64,000 nt of DNA from Aquiflexum balticum DSM 16537 (GCF_900176595.1 NZ_LT838813.1:5474001-5538000); one strand, 5' to 3'; numbered from the stretch's first letter, positions 24,046 to 32,604 are shown. The notes: generated from the sequence alone by a model not told the origin. Made by a program: numbers and translations.

Positions 24046-25866
24046 ATGAATCCCGCCCAAACAAATATTGATTTTAAAAGCACTTCTTTCAAACCGATGG
24101 AAGTCTTGGCAAAACCATGGATGATTTGGGCGGTAATATTCTTTTTGATGGCGGCTTTGTTCGGGTTGGCCATGCGTTACTTCTTTATTGGAGAAATTCC
24201 CTATTTTGATTACCGTCACCTATTACATGCCCATTCCCATGTGGCACTTTTAGGTTGGGGATATTTACTTCTTTCAGGGGCACTGGTTTTTACATTTGTA
24301 AAAGATCGCAGCAGGCTAAAGACTTACAGAAATCTATTCATCCTAGCAGTAATCGCCAATCTTGGTATGATGCTGAGTTTCCCTTTTCAGGGATACGGAT
24401 TGTACAGCATCGTATTTTCCACCTTCCATCTTTTGGTCAGTTATGGATTTGCTTTCTGTTTTCTGAAAGATCTATCCAAAATTGAAAATACAGCCTCGGT
24501 CAAATTGGTCCGGTACAGTGTGTATTGGATGGTTCTTTCCAGTTTGGGATTATGGGCAATTGCACCTATTGCGGCGACATTCGGCAAACTGCATCCACTT
24601 TATTTCATGAGTGTTCAGTGGTTTTTGCACCTGCAACTCAATGGCTGGTTTGTCTATTCATTTTTGGGCCTGTTGGTTCATTTTGCCATTCAAAAAGGAT
24701 TTAGAGTAAGCATCAGCCGTACCCTTTTTGTAGTACTCAACCTTTCCCTGATTTTTACTTATGCCTTAGCAGTATCCTGGAGCACTCCGATTGAAAGTCT
24801 TTATTATTTCAATACCATAGGAGTCCTACTTCAAGGATTCGCTTATTTCCTGATTTTAAAATCTGCAAGATTCCTCAGCTGGGATTTTTTAAAAATCCCA
24901 AACCATTGGATTGACGGAATGATCTACCTTGGAATTTTAAGTTTATTGGCAAAAGCAATCATTCAGATCTCCCTAGTCATTCCTGAAGTGGCCATCATGG
25001 CCTTTACCATCAGAATGTATGTCATAGGATTTATTCATTTGGTGATGCTTGGCGCCATTACTTTTGGAATAGGAGGCCTTTCAGTCAAAAACAGTTGGTT
25101 CCCATCCAATCACCTTTCAAAATGGGCCTGGACTATCCTAAGTATTGGTTTTATCAGTTCTGAGATCCTGCTATTGGGACAGGGCACTTTACTCTGGGCC
25201 AAAATGGGCTTTATCCCACACTTTCACCTGCTTTTATTCCTCTCCTCCGCCCTATTGCCATTGGCTTTGATCTTATTATTGATCGGCATGGTGACAAATC
25301 AAAATTCAACTCTAAACAAGTACAATTTAATTCAAACAAAATCCAAAACTCAAATTTCAATAAACAAACAGACTATGAAAATTTCAATGCTCATGTCATT
25401 TGGAGCAGCTGTGCTTCTGATGACCAGTTGTGGAGGTGGCGGCGGCGAAAGCCAAGGCTCCTATACACCACCAACTGCCCAAACAGAAAAACCCGCTGAT
25501 CCCAAGGGTATCGGTGAAATCAAAAATGTCGACCTCGCTGAAGGCATCGATGAAACCATGGCAAACAAAGGCAAGGCAATTCTTGACATGAAATGTACCG
25601 CCTGCCATCAATACAACGACAAAAGGTTAGTCGGTCCTGGTTTCGAAGGAGTGACCAACAGGAGAAGACCCGAATGGATCATGAATATGATCACCAATGT
25701 AGAAGTCATGCTCGATGAAGACCCTGTGGCGCAGGCCCTGTTGGAGGAATGTCTCACCAGGATGCCCAATCAGAATATTTCTGTAGGTGATGCCAGAGAT
25801 ATCCTTGAATTCCTGCGCAAAAACGATCTGGAAAGAACCGGAACTAAAGATACCGCAATAAATTAA
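24046..25866 (+). CDS. Haem-copper-oxidase-I-like membrane protein, in-frame fusion with a cytochrome c lipoprotein
   Basis: 606 codons without a stop. Residues 1-430 are about twelve membrane helices with a histidine cluster YRHLLHAHSHVALLGW, resembling haem-copper oxidase subunit I relatives of nitrogen-oxide clusters. Residues 444-606 begin MKISMLMSFG and would be a separate lipoprotein cytochrome c: lipobox LLMTSC, haem motif CTACH and a likely Met ligand in TRMPNQN. The linker is A-rich. This region would normally hold a stop codon and a new start at 25375, so either the two genes have merged or the second start is used as well. The cytochrome probably donates electrons to NosZ encoded next. 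Confidence 0.8.
   Translation: MNPAQTNIDFKSTSFKPMEVLAKPWMIWAVIFFLMAALFGLAMRYFFIGEIPYFDYRHLLHAHSHVALLGWGYLLLSGALVFTFVKDRSRLKTYRNLFILAVIANLGMMLSFPFQGYGLYSIVFSTFHLLVSYGFAFCFLKDLSKIENTASVKLVRYSVYWMVLSSLGLWAIAPIAATFGKLHPLYFMSVQWFLHLQLNGWFVYSFLGLLVHFAIQKGFRVSISRTLFVVLNLSLIFTYALAVSWSTPIESLYYFNTIGVLLQGFAYFLILKSARFLSWDFLKIPNHWIDGMIYLGILSLLAKAIIQISLVIPEVAIMAFTIRMYVIGFIHLVMLGAITFGIGGLSVKNSWFPSNHLSKWAWTILSIGFISSEILLLGQGTLLWAKMGFIPHFHLLLFLSSALLPLALILLLIGMVTNQNSTLNKYNLIQTKSKTQISINKQTMKISMLMSFGAAVLLMTSCGGGGGESQGSYTPPTAQTEKPADPKGIGEIKNVDLAEGIDETMANKGKAILDMKCTACHQYNDKRLVGPGFEGVTNRRRPEWIMNMITNVEVMLDEDPVAQALLEECLTRMPNQNISVGDARDILEFLRKNDLERTGTKDTAIN
25375..25866 (+). CDS. Likely internal start: NosC-type cytochrome c lipoprotein
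   Basis: 163 residues from the ATG at 25375, in the same frame as the membrane protein above. Signal with lipobox (Cys at residue 19), glycine-rich linker, one CxxCH motif (CTACHQYND) and a MPNQN C-terminal segment. The start lies in an A-rich context typical of Bacteroidota starts and the leader would not make sense inside a membrane protein. Whether this start is used alone, or only as part of the 606-residue fusion, cannot be told from sequence. Confidence 0.6.
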   Translation: MKISMLMSFGAAVLLMTSCGGGGGESQGSYTPPTAQTEKPADPKGIGEIKNVDLAEGIDETMANKGKAILDMKCTACHQYNDKRLVGPGFEGVTNRRRPEWIMNMITNVEVMLDEDPVAQALLEECLTRMPNQNISVGDARDILEFLRKNDLERTGTKDTAIN

Positions 25867-25888
25867 TCCAATTTAAAACAAAGCAAAA

Positions 25889-27853
25889 ATGAAAACAAGA
25901 ATGTGGTTGTTGGCAGGGGCTGCGATAGCAATGGCTTTTGCCTATGGATGTAAACCAAAAGGAGCACAGAGTACGATCTCCGGTGATGCAGCCAGTAAAG
26001 TATATGTCCCACCTGGACAATATGATGAATTTTATAATATCATATCAGGTGGATTCAATGGGCAGATGTCAGTCGTAGGACTTCCATCAGGAAGGGTATT
26101 CAAGATATTGCCCGTATTTTCAGTTCATCCCGAAAATGGATATGGGTTTTCGGAAGAAACCAAACCAATGCTCAACACGGCAAACGGTTTTGTTCCTTGG
26201 GATGATTTGCACCATATAGCGATTTCTACCACCAATGCGGAACATGACGCAAGATGGGCATTTGGCAACGCCAATAACACCCCGCGTATAGCAAGGGTTG
26301 ACCTGACCACTTTCAAAACCGTGGAGATCATAGAAATACCCAATTCAGCAGGTAACCACTCCTCTCCATTTATTACTGAAAACACCGAATATGTAGTTGC
26401 AGGCACTCGATTTTCTGTCCCTACGGGTACAGATGAAAACAGGGATGTACCGATCTCCACCTACAAAGAAAACTTCAAAGGACACATCAGCTTTATCAGT
26501 GTAGATCCTCAAACCGGTGAGATGGACCTTAGTTTCCAAATTGAGGCTCCCCCGTTCAACTTTGATCTGGCAAGGGCCGGAAAGAAAAAGTCTCATGGCT
26601 GGTTCTTTTTCTCTACTTACAACACTGAAATGGCGCATACCCTACTTGAAGTCAACGCCTCCCAAAAAGACAAAGATTATATCATGGCTGTCAATTGGAA
26701 GAAAGCAGAAGAATATATCAAGCAGGGAAAAGGGAAAAAACAAAGTGTGAAATACGCCCATAATGTGTGGGATGAGCATACGCATACAGGCGTATCCACG
26801 ATCAAGAACGAGGTTTTGGTCTTAGACCCAAAGGAAATGAAAGACATTGTATACTTTATTCCCTGCCCAAAATCCCCCCATGGAACTGATACCGATCCTA
26901 CCGGTGAATATATCATTGGCAGTGGCAAATTGGCCGCAATTATTCCGGTATTCTCCTTTACCAAGATGCTAAATGCAATTGAAAATGAGGATTTTGAAGG
27001 GACTTTGCAGGGAATGCCTGTATTGAAGTATGAATCTGTGTTGCATGGAGAAGTTCAGAAACCTGGCCTAGGTCCTTTGCATACCGAGTTTGACGGAAAA
27101 GGATTTGCTTACACTTCCATGTTTGTTTCCTCTGAAATTGTAAAATGGAACATCGAAACACTGGAAGTAGTGGATCGGGTACCTACCTTCTATTCAGTTG
27201 GTCATTTAATGATCCCAGGTGGACCAACAGGTAAGCCACACGGAAAATACATGGTTGCCTACAATAAAATCACCAAAGACAGATATCTTCCAACTGGTCC
27301 GGAATTAGCCCATTCAGCACAGCTTTATGATATTTCCGGAGAAAAAATGCAGCTTATTCTTGACTTCCCTACTATTGGCGAGCCACACTACGCAGAAGCA
27401 TTTCCTGCGTCTTTAATCATGGACAAACAGGTCAAGTTTTACAAAATGGAAGAGAATAACCATCCCCGAGCACTTAAAGGAATCAACGATGCCCGGGTGG
27501 AAAGGGATGGTAATAAGGTTCACATTTACCTGACAAGTATCCGCTCTAATTTCAGGCCTGACAATATTGAAGGCGTAAGGGTCGGTGATGAGGTTTATTT
27601 CCACATGACCAACCTGGAACAGGATTGGGACGTTCCCCATGGCTTAGCTGTCAAAGGCGCCAATACCGCTGAACTACTTGTTATGCCCGGTGAAACAGCC
27701 ACATTGAAATGGGTTCCGGACAGAGTGGGAATATTCCCGTTCTACTGTACTGATTTCTGTTCTGCATTGCATCAGGAAATGCAAGGGTACATCAGGGTAT
27801 CCCCGGCAGGAAGCAATACACCCTTAAAGTTTTCAACAGGAGAAGCCGAATAG
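25889..27853 (+). CDS. nosZ: Nitrous oxide reductase, clade II (Sec-type)
   Basis: 654 residues. Signal with a lipobox (AFAYGC, Cys 21) and no twin arginine, so a Sec-exported clade II enzyme. The seven-bladed propeller carries the CuZ histidines (for example DDLHHIAIS, NAEHDARW, DEHTHTG, SPHGTD, GHLMIPGG) and the C-terminal cupredoxin has the CuA motif YCTDFCSALHQEM. It reduces N2O to N2 in the periplasm. It begins 22 bases after the cytochrome gene and is followed by a strong hairpin and further nos genes, so this organism can consume N2O; no nitrite or NO reductase of denitrification was found in the window. Confidence 0.97.
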   Translation: MKTRMWLLAGAAIAMAFAYGCKPKGAQSTISGDAASKVYVPPGQYDEFYNIISGGFNGQMSVVGLPSGRVFKILPVFSVHPENGYGFSEETKPMLNTANGFVPWDDLHHIAISTTNAEHDARWAFGNANNTPRIARVDLTTFKTVEIIEIPNSAGNHSSPFITENTEYVVAGTRFSVPTGTDENRDVPISTYKENFKGHISFISVDPQTGEMDLSFQIEAPPFNFDLARAGKKKSHGWFFFSTYNTEMAHTLLEVNASQKDKDYIMAVNWKKAEEYIKQGKGKKQSVKYAHNVWDEHTHTGVSTIKNEVLVLDPKEMKDIVYFIPCPKSPHGTDTDPTGEYIIGSGKLAAIIPVFSFTKMLNAIENEDFEGTLQGMPVLKYESVLHGEVQKPGLGPLHTEFDGKGFAYTSMFVSSEIVKWNIETLEVVDRVPTFYSVGHLMIPGGPTGKPHGKYMVAYNKITKDRYLPTGPELAHSAQLYDISGEKMQLILDFPTIGEPHYAEAFPASLIMDKQVKFYKMEENNHPRALKGINDARVERDGNKVHIYLTSIRSNFRPDNIEGVRVGDEVYFHMTNLEQDWDVPHGLAVKGANTAELLVMPGETATLKWVPDRVGIFPFYCTDFCSALHQEMQGYIRVSPAGSNTPLKFSTGEAE

Positions 27854-27869
27854 TAGCAAAACATCCAAT

Positions 27870-27893
27870 ACCGCCAGCATAATTGCTGGCGGT
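27870..27893 (+). terminator. Hairpin after nosZ (attenuator or stability element)
   Basis: Perfect 10-base stem ACCGCCAGCA - TAAT - TGCTGGCGGT, 16 bases after the nosZ stop. Only TTT follows, not a long T run, so it may reduce read-through into the downstream genes or protect the nosZ mRNA end rather than terminate fully. Confidence 0.6.
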
Positions 27894-27908
27894 TTACAAA
27901 AAAAAATC

Positions 27909-28523
27909 ATGAAGAATATCCTTCCCATAAATAGAGTTTTGGTGTTTATAGCGGCCTTATTAATGGTTTCTGCTTATTTCACCCCTCTTTGGCAAATCAG
28001 TCTTTGGGCACCCCAATATCCCGAAGGGTTGAACATGAAAATTTGGATTGACAAACTCAGTGGTGATGTGGACATCATCAATGGAGTCAACCATTATATT
28101 GGAATGAAACATATAGGGGCAGAAATGTTTCCCGAATTCACTTACCTCATTTATGTATTTGGATTTATTATCAGTATAGGAATCCTGGCCGCAATTATTG
28201 GGAAAAAATGGTTGGCCTATTCCTTTTTGGGACTTATTGTCCTTTTGGGGATTGGAGTAATCGTTGACATGTATCTATGGGGCTATGACTATGGGCACAA
28301 CTTAGATCCAACAGCAGCCATCAAAGTACCGGGAATGGCCTATCAGCCGCCCTTGATCGGATACAAAGAACTCCTGAACTTCCTTGCCTATTCCGGACCC
28401 GATATCGGTGGTTGGATCCTTGGAGTTTCAGCTGCCATTATGATAGTAGTGGTAGTCTTGGAATGGAGGCGGAAGGAAGTACGAAGTACAATGAACCAAG
28501 TACCAAGTATGGGGAAAAGCTGA
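27909..28523 (+). CDS. Nos-cluster membrane protein, function unknown
   Basis: 204 residues with about four membrane helices (MKNILPINRVLVFIAALLMV, FTYLIYVFGFIISIGIL, YSFLGLIVLLGIGVIVD, GWILGVSAAIMIVVVVL) and an extracytoplasmic loop with conserved-looking GVNHYIGMKHIG. It follows nosZ as membrane proteins often do in clade II nos clusters, so it may serve NosZ maturation or electron supply (NosB-like position), but homology is not shown. The last ~12 codons (VRSTMNQVPSMGKS) lie in a 7-base-period repeat, so the natural C-terminus may have been changed. Confidence 0.65.
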   Translation: MKNILPINRVLVFIAALLMVSAYFTPLWQISLWAPQYPEGLNMKIWIDKLSGDVDIINGVNHYIGMKHIGAEMFPEFTYLIYVFGFIISIGILAAIIGKKWLAYSFLGLIVLLGIGVIVDMYLWGYDYGHNLDPTAAIKVPGMAYQPPLIGYKELLNFLAYSGPDIGGWILGVSAAIMIVVVVLEWRRKEVRSTMNQVPSMGKS

Positions 28524-28561
28524 AGGATTTCAGATCTTAGATTTTAGATTGAAGAATTTAA
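28474..28561. repeat. Degenerate 7-base repeats at the end of the nos membrane protein gene
   Basis: Blocks such as AAGTACG, AAGTACA, ATGAACC, AAGTACC, AAGTATG, then TCAGATC, TTAGATT, TTAGATT, GAAGAAT in steps of seven bases. The first block encodes the C-terminal tail of the 27909-28523 protein. Confidence 0.7.
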
Positions 28562-28594
28562 TTCCTTTAGGTATTGGGAGTAATGAGAATTTAT

Positions 28595-28627
28595 CTCGGC
28601 ACTCGTTTCTCGCATCTCGGTTCACGG
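28595..28627. repeat. Degenerate 7-base repeat, TCTCG type
   Basis: Steps CTCGGCA, CTCGTTT, CTCGCAT, CTCGGTT, CACGG. Same style as the long tract at 29401-29604. Confidence 0.6.
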
Positions 28628-28631
28628 GCTT

Positions 28632-28766
28632 AACCTTTGAGGTCTTATGGAATTAACCTCGTATCTGTAACTGCAAAGTTTCAAGACCTCGAAGGTTTTT
28701 TCTACTCATGACCTAAAAACCTCATTAAACCAAAAACCTTCGAGGTTAAAAAAACCTCAAAGGTTT
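28632..28766. repeat. Nested inverted repeats between nos genes
   Basis: Outer arms AACCTTTGAGGT (28632-28643) and ACCTCAAAGGTT (28754-28765), inner arms CCTCGAAGGTTTT (28687-28699) and AAAACCTTCGAGG (28733-28745). Could extrude as a cruciform or form a double hairpin in RNA. No gene lies here. Confidence 0.7.
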
Positions 28767-28776
28767 CACCGACCTG

Positions 28777-28803
28777 TCTCACATCTTATGTCTTATGTCT
28801 CAA
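28777..28803. repeat. Degenerate 7-base repeat overlapping the upstream start of nosL
   Basis: TCTCACA, TCTTATG, TCTTATG, TCTCAAA. It supplies an alternative ATG at 28795 in frame with nosL. Confidence 0.6.
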
Positions 28804-28806
28804 AAA

Positions 28807-29238
28807 ATGAAACATCTCATAAACATTCTCCTAATTTCTCTCCTCTTTGGCTGCAGTGCAGATCCACGGGCTATCAATTATGGAGAGGATGTCTGTCATC
28901 ATTGCAAAATGAAATTGATGGATCCGCATTATGGTGCAGAAGTGGTCACGCAAAAAGGTAAGATTTTCATCTTTGATGATGTCAATTGCCTGATGTCATT
29001 TCTGGAATCTGATGAGGTCAATGAACAAGACTTGAAACATATCCTGATCACAGATTACGATCAGCCGGAATCACTTTCCGATGCCAAGCTGTCATTCTAC
29101 CTCAAATCAGAAGCTTTCAAAACCCCTATGTCCAGCAATATCATTGCCTTCTCAGATTATGAAACACTCAAAAAGTATAAAAGTGAACACGGCGGAGTGT
29201 ATTTGGCCTGGGGTGAATTGGTGACGCAGTTTAAATAA
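28807..29238 (+). CDS. nosL: NosL family copper lipoprotein
   Basis: About 143 residues from the ATG at 28807. Lipobox LLFGC (Cys 16), then the NosL Cys/Met cluster CHHCKMKLMDPHYGAEVV, which binds copper, followed by FDDVNCLMSFL. NosL is a periplasmic lipoprotein that delivers copper to NosZ. The ATG at 28795 is also in frame but lies inside a simple repeat, so 28807, directly before the hydrophobic signal, is preferred. Placed between nosZ and nosDFY. Confidence 0.87.
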   Translation: MKHLINILLISLLFGCSADPRAINYGEDVCHHCKMKLMDPHYGAEVVTQKGKIFIFDDVNCLMSFLESDEVNEQDLKHILITDYDQPESLSDAKLSFYLKSEAFKTPMSSNIIAFSDYETLKKYKSEHGGVYLAWGELVTQFK

Positions 29239-29240
29239 GG

Positions 29241-29339
29241 GTAGATTGTAGAAGGTAGATTTTAGATTGAAGAAGTAGGTACGATGTACTATGTACAAAG
29301 TACCAAGAACAATGTACAAAGTACAAAGAAAAAAGTAAC
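29241..29339. repeat. Degenerate 7-base repeats (GTAGATT and GTACAAA types)
   Basis: GTAGATT, GTAGAAG, GTAGATT, TTAGATT, GAAGAAG, then GTACGAT, GTACTAT, GTACAAA, GTACCAA, GAACAAT, GTACAAA, GTACAAA. Starts two bases after the nosL stop. Confidence 0.75.
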
Positions 29340-29400
29340 GTCGTTTGAGGTTTACCATAACACACTATTCTCTTGATTCCCCGATACTCGGGGCAGGCCT

Positions 29401-29604
29401 ATGGTTCTTGATTCTTGATTCTTGGCTCTTGGCTCTTGGCTCTTGCTTCTCGCATCTCGGATCTCGCTTCTTGACTCCACGATACTCGGGGTAAGCTTTG
29501 ATTCTGGTCTCTTGGCTCTTGGCTCTTGCATCTCGCTTCTCGCTTCTCGCTTCTCGGATCTTGGCTCTTGCTTCTTGATTCTTGGTTCTTGATTCTTGGT
29601 TCTC
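29401..29604. repeat. Long degenerate 7-base repeat tract (TTCTTGG/TCTCGC types) before nosD
   Basis: Runs such as GATTCTT, GATTCTT, GGCTCTT, GGCTCTT, GCTTCTC, GCATCTC, GGATCTC over 200 bases, interrupted by the short palindrome-like CACGATACTCGGGG at about 29478. ORFs across this tract are shadows. Ends about 20 bases before nosD. Confidence 0.8.
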
Positions 29605-29623
29605 AAAAAAAAACCACAGTAAA

Positions 29624-30865
29624 ATGAAAATAATAACCACATTGATACTAACAATCCTGATGGTTTTCCCATCTGTATCGGAGACTATTCGGCTTAAGGC
29701 AGGACAGTCCATTCGGGAAGCAGTTGATAAGGCTTCTGCGGGAGATACCTTGCTTTTGACAGCCGGGATCTATCAGGAAAACGAAATAATCATCCGAAAA
29801 CCATTGACCATTTTGGGTGAATCCTACCCCATTATCGACGGTCAGGACAAGGGCAATATTTTTTTGGTTGCCGGGGAAAAAATTCACTTTATCGGTATCA
29901 AAATCATCAACACCGGAAAATCAAGTATGAATGATTCTGCCGGGATCAAATTTTTTGATTCTAAAAACTGTAGTGTGGATAATGTAAAATTGGAAAACAC
30001 TTTTTTTGGTCTTCATTTTTCCAATTCTTCTAACATGACCATTACCAACAATCATCTGATCTCAACCGCCGAGAAAGAATACCATACAGGAAATGGCATC
30101 CACCTCTGGAAATGCAAAAACTCGCTCATTGAAAACAATTATGTGAAAGGTCACCGGGACGGTATTTACCTGGAGTTTGTGACCAATACCGTCAGTCAAG
30201 GTAATCTGATCGAAGAAAACAACAGGTATGGGCTCCATTTTATGTTTTCTCATGAAAACAGCTACATCAAAAATACTTTCAAAAAAAACGGTGCCGGAGT
30301 TGCTGTCATGTACACTAAAAATGTTCTGATGAAAGAAAACATTTTTGAGGAGAATGAAGGGCCAAGTTCTTATGGCATTTTGCTCAAAGATATCAGCGAC
30401 AGTGAAGTTGTCGGTAATATCTTCCGTAAAAACACCATTGGAATTTATATGGAAGGCAGCAGTAGAACCCTTTTCAAAAACAACTCTTTCAACAACAATG
30501 GCTGGGCTTTGAAACTGATGGCAAGTAATGATGACAATACATTTATTGCCAATAATTTCTTTGCCAACACCTTTGATATCAGCACCAATGGAAATTTGGT
30601 ATTGAACAAGCTTGAGGAAAATTACTGGGATAAATACGAGGGCTATGATTTGGACAAGGATAAAATCGGGGATATCCCCTATCGGCCCATCAATCTGTTT
30701 AGTGTAATTGTTGAAAAAATCCCCTCAGCCGTAATTCTCTGGAGAAGTTTTATGGTAAGCCTGCTGGACAGAATGGAAAAAGTCATTCCCTCCATTACTC
30801 CTGAAAATATGATAGACAAATCTCCTAAAATGAAACCCTATGATTTCGGTACGACACATCCATAA
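29624..30865 (+). CDS. nosD: NosD, periplasmic copper-site maturation protein
   Basis: 413 residues from the ATG at 29624, which starts the signal peptide MKIITTLILTILMVFPSVS; an earlier in-frame ATG lies in repeats. The body is a right-handed beta-helix with repeated N/G-rich turns (for example NGIHLWKCKNSLIENNYV, YGLHFMFSHENSYIKN), the CASH domain. NosD works with NosF and NosY to assemble the CuZ site of NosZ. Its end overlaps nosF by 26 bases. Confidence 0.92.
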   Translation: MKIITTLILTILMVFPSVSETIRLKAGQSIREAVDKASAGDTLLLTAGIYQENEIIIRKPLTILGESYPIIDGQDKGNIFLVAGEKIHFIGIKIINTGKSSMNDSAGIKFFDSKNCSVDNVKLENTFFGLHFSNSSNMTITNNHLISTAEKEYHTGNGIHLWKCKNSLIENNYVKGHRDGIYLEFVTNTVSQGNLIEENNRYGLHFMFSHENSYIKNTFKKNGAGVAVMYTKNVLMKENIFEENEGPSSYGILLKDISDSEVVGNIFRKNTIGIYMEGSSRTLFKNNSFNNNGWALKLMASNDDNTFIANNFFANTFDISTNGNLVLNKLEENYWDKYEGYDLDKDKIGDIPYRPINLFSVIVEKIPSAVILWRSFMVSLLDRMEKVIPSITPENMIDKSPKMKPYDFGTTHP

Positions 30866-31583
30866 AAAATTCGGCAAACTTGAAGTTTTGAAAGATTTCA
30901 ACCTGGAGTTTGATTCCGGCAAAAGCTATGCCCTGATGGGGCCAAACGGTTCCGGAAAAACCACTTTGATCAAAATCATCCTGGGTATGGTCATTCCCAA
31001 TTCCGGGGAAGTCTTCGTTCAGGGCGAATCCATTGAAGGGAATTTTGCCTATAGATCCAATATAGGCTATATGCCACAGATAGGCCGCTATCCTGACAAT
31101 ATCCGCATTGGGCAACTCTTCAACATGATGCAGGACATGAGGCCGGGAATAAAGGATTATGACCTTGAACTGATCGAAGCTTTTGGCCTAGACAAAATCA
31201 TGGACAAACCCATGCACACCCTAAGTGGTGGAACCCGCCAAAAGGTAAGCGCTGCATTGGCATTTATGTTCAGAGCTGCTATCCTGATTTTGGATGAACC
31301 CACAGCAGGTCTGGACCCAATGGCAGTGGAAACACTGAAAAACAAAATCAAAAAAGAAAGAGATGCAGGCAAACTCATCTTGATCACCTCCCACATTCTC
31401 AGCGAACTCGATGAACTGACAGACCATGCCATCTATATCCATGAAGGAGAGGTATTTTTCAATGATACCATCAGCGGGCTTAAGGACATCACCGGAGAGG
31501 AAAAATTCTCAACAGCCATTGCCAGATTGATGGAATGGAGTTTAAAAAAAAAGAAGAAAATAACTGATCTCAGCCATGTTTAA
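30840..31583 (+). CDS. nosF: NosF, ABC transporter ATPase for N2O reductase maturation
   Basis: 247 residues with Walker A GPNGSGKTTLI, signature LSGGTRQK, Walker B ILILDEPTAGLD and the H-loop ITSHIL. The ATPase of the NosDFY complex that supports copper site assembly in NosZ. Overlaps nosD by 26 bases and nosY by 8, so translation is coupled. Confidence 0.93.
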   Translation: MISVRHIHKKFGKLEVLKDFNLEFDSGKSYALMGPNGSGKTTLIKIILGMVIPNSGEVFVQGESIEGNFAYRSNIGYMPQIGRYPDNIRIGQLFNMMQDMRPGIKDYDLELIEAFGLDKIMDKPMHTLSGGTRQKVSAALAFMFRAAILILDEPTAGLDPMAVETLKNKIKKERDAGKLILITSHILSELDELTDHAIYIHEGEVFFNDTISGLKDITGEEKFSTAIARLMEWSLKKKKKITDLSHV

Positions 31584-32343
31584 GTTACTGAAATACTCGC
31601 TTTATGATATCGTGAAAAGTAGGTTTGCAATACTCTATACCATCTTTATGGTCTTGGTAGCTGTTTCCATCTATCAGGTATCTGAGGACATGAGCAAGGT
31701 CTCTTTAAGTTTGCTCAATATCATGTTGATGATTGTACCCTTGATCGCGGCCGTATTTGCTACCACTCATTTTTTCAATAACCTGGAATTTACCGAACTG
31801 ATGCTGGCACAGCCGGTAAAGAGGCGGGATGTTTTTCTGAGTCAGGTTTTGGCTGTGATCATCATGCTGAGTGCAGCCATAGTCATCGGATTTGGCATCC
31901 CTATGATCCTTTGGGGAGCGGACAGCACTGTACTCACCTTGTTGGGAATAGGAATAGCGCTTAGCGTAGTCTTTGCCGGGTTGGCCTTTTTGGCCTCCGT
32001 ACTTACCCGGGACAAAGCCAAGGCCATTGGTATCAGCTTATCCTTCTGGATTTATTTCTCTCTGATCTATGATGGATTTGTCTTATACCTGATTTACAGT
32101 CTGGCGGATTACCCGCTGGAAAGAACAACCTTAGGGCTGGTCTTCTTCAATCCTGTGGACCTTGGGCGAATCATCATGCTGATGCAGTTGGATATCTCTG
32201 CTTTGATGGGATATACGGGAGCCTTTTTCCAGAATTTCTTCGGATCTGCCAAGGGAATATTGCTCTCTTCAGCGATGATGCTGCTATGGATGCTATGGCC
32301 ATTGGGTGTGGCGATGCGGGTATTTAGGAAAAAGGATTTTTAA
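31576..32343 (+). CDS. nosY: NosY, ABC-2 type permease of the Nos complex
   Basis: 255 residues with six predicted membrane helices and the ABC-2 pattern (for example LMIVPLIAAVFATTHF, AIGISLSFWIYFSLIYDGF). It forms the membrane part of NosDFY. The gene is the last of the nos block; two REP units begin six bases after its stop. Confidence 0.92.
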   Translation: MFKLLKYSLYDIVKSRFAILYTIFMVLVAVSIYQVSEDMSKVSLSLLNIMLMIVPLIAAVFATTHFFNNLEFTELMLAQPVKRRDVFLSQVLAVIIMLSAAIVIGFGIPMILWGADSTVLTLLGIGIALSVVFAGLAFLASVLTRDKAKAIGISLSFWIYFSLIYDGFVLYLIYSLADYPLERTTLGLVFFNPVDLGRIIMLMQLDISALMGYTGAFFQNFFGSAKGILLSSAMMLLWMLWPLGVAMRVFRKKDF

Positions 32344-32348
32344 ATATC

Positions 32349-32476
32349 GCTCCTCGGGATTTGCAATCCCGAGGACAGATAAATGGAATTTGTAATTCCA
32401 GTAAAACCATCCCTAAACGGGACCAGGATTACAAATCCTGATCATCTGTCGTTCGACATTACAAATATCGAACAGC
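32349..32476. repeat. REP/BIME-like paired unit, copy E
   Basis: Full four-hairpin unit (CCTCGGGATT stem with TGC loop; GGAATT - TGT - AATTCC; CAGGATT - ACA - AATCCTG; GTTCGA/TCGAAC arms) directly after nosY. Nearly identical to copy F that follows without a gap. Confidence 0.9.
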
Positions 32477-32604
32477 GCTCCTCGGGATTTGAAATCCCGA
32501 GGACAGATAAATGGAATTTGTAATTCCAGTAGAATCCTCCCTAAACGAGACCAGGATTACAAATCCTGATCATCTGTCGTTCGACATTACAAATATCGAA
32601 CAGC
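32477..32604. repeat. REP/BIME-like paired unit, copy F
   Basis: Tandem copy of E in the same orientation with few differences (first loop TGA). A remnant AATCCCGAGGACAGATAAAT (32605-32624) follows, so this is the start of a third, lost copy. Confidence 0.9.

Noticed and set aside
29352-29712. Two ORFs (106 and 115 codons) reading NQEPR/KREAR-type repeats
   Set aside because: They translate the degenerate 7-base repeat tract; repetitive low-complexity product and no start context; real genes nosL and nosD lie on the other strand.
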